From assembly GCF_014472395.1 (NCBI RefSeq), contig NZ_JACSZW010000008.1, forward strand, positions 124,001 through 188,000: a DNA stretch of 64,000 bases, written 5' to 3'. The stretch's first letter is position 1. Every line of letters starts with the position of its first letter. Both the position numbers and the translations under genes were made by a program. The notes beneath the pieces were generated by a model. It was not told where the DNA came from. It saw only the letters and a program-made list of their open reading frames with translations, and made no database searches. This stretch comes from Pedobacter sp. N36a. Lineage in GTDB: Bacteria > Bacteroidota > Bacteroidia > Sphingobacteriales > Sphingobacteriaceae. This document shows positions 63,558-64,000 of the stretch, one piece after another.

Positions 63558-63664
63558 CTAACCCCTATACAAATCATCATTAAAACACTGTTGCCTATGT
63601 AATATTGCCCCCAGTACAAATGCTTTAACTCATTATTGATTCTATACCTCAAACCAACCAAACC

Positions 63665-64000
63665 ATGAAACTAAAATCAATTTTTACCACTGCATCACTG
63701 TCCTTCGCTTCCTTTTCTTATGCTCAGGAAGCGCCTTTGCAGATTTCCGGATCTGTCGATACGTACTATAAGTATGATTTTTCGAAACAACCTAATATCG
63801 GAACCAGCTTTGGCAGCGACCAAAATTCTATCTCTTTAGGGATGATAGATCTGGCGCTAAAGAAAACTACAGGAAAAGCTTCATTTGTTGGTGAATTGTC
63901 TTTTGGACCACGAGGACAATATCAATCTTTAATTAATGGAGACGGAACTGACGATAATTCTTTTCATATTCAGAATTTATATGCCGCTTATGCTTTTACG
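63665..64000 (+). CDS. Outer-membrane beta-barrel (porin-2-like) protein, partial
   Basis: N-terminal 112 codons of a gene cut by the window end. The signal peptide MKLKSIFTTASLSFASFS is followed by YAQ and mature sequence (QISGSVDTYYKYDFSK, then FVGELSFGP and SFHIQNLYAAYAF) typical of putative porin-2/OmpL-like barrels. In other Bacteroidota this gene is found next to amtB, as here, and may help nitrogen-source uptake through the outer membrane. The function is inferred from context only. Confidence 0.75.
   Translation, partial: MKLKSIFTTASLSFASFSYAQEAPLQISGSVDTYYKYDFSKQPNIGTSFGSDQNSISLGMIDLALKKTTGKASFVGELSFGPRGQYQSLINGDGTDDNSFHIQNLYAAYAFT

Noticed and set aside
1..64000. CRISPR arrays, tRNA or rRNA genes, insertion sequences, prophage
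   Set aside because: I read for regularly spaced repeats, cloverleaf patterns, transposase or phage genes and found none that I could support by eye.

Overview
The window looks like the chromosome of a Bacteroidota species, most likely Sphingobacteriaceae (Pedobacter-like). The evidence is the gene content (PorT and PorG type IX secretion homologues, a SusC/SusD pair driven by an ECF sigma/FecR pair with an STN domain on the receptor, menaquinone-type UbiE, DUF6089, DUF4974, tandem OmpH chaperones), the moderate A+T content, and repeated promoter elements of the Bacteroidota form TAnnTTTG, sometimes with TTG 18-21 nt upstream. Genus is inferred, not shown. I saw no rRNA, tRNA, CRISPR array, insertion sequence or prophage.

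Layout. 1-3.7 kb: a UbiA-type prenyltransferase start, engB, ubiE/menG, porT, an SDR oxidoreductase and a YqeY protein. 3.8-11.5 kb: a tight envelope operon (alpha/beta hydrolase, CBS protein, NAD kinase, PorG-like DUF6089, UppS, BamA, two OmpH/Skp chaperones) ending at a strong terminator. 11.6-24.8 kb: mostly housekeeping genes (murI, a secreted GIN-domain protein behind an unusual palindrome, a long PurF-like amidotransferase, LysE exporter, FucP-type sugar symporter, dCMP deaminase, guaA, a periplasmic-binding-like lipoprotein, an RsmB-like methyltransferase, MarC, amino acid permease). 24.9-34.5 kb: a K+-dependent membrane pyrophosphatase, an amino acid permease with an XRE-cupin regulator, small stress-type proteins (DUF5808, a 52-aa Lys-rich ORF, DUF1269), a DMT exporter, a CAT-like acetyltransferase with a Crp-type regulator, and a universal stress protein.

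34.6-44.6 kb is the most interesting metabolic block: RidA, a KdgK-type 2-keto-3-deoxygluconate kinase, a D-threonine-aldolase-fold PLP enzyme, a DeoR repressor, two divergent GH20 beta-N-acetylhexosaminidases and a GntP-type sugar-acid permease. Together these suggest catabolism of an amino-sugar acid such as D-glucosaminate (PLP dehydration to 2-keto-3-deoxygluconate, RidA clearing the enamine/imine, then phosphorylation), coupled to amino-sugar release by the GH20 enzymes. This is an inference from context.

44.6-53.8 kb: three membrane proteins of unknown function, then ECF sigma, FecR anti-sigma, SusC (STN-containing) and SusD, an outer-membrane uptake system with cell-surface signalling but no hydrolase attached. 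53.9-64 kb: aminoacyl-histidine dipeptidase, a decayed cytochrome c fragment, an OmpA lipoprotein, dGTPase, SelO, an unknown secreted protein, a YhcC-like radical SAM protein, an SRPBCC protein, the ammonium transporter AmtB and the start of an outer-membrane porin-like protein cut by the window end.
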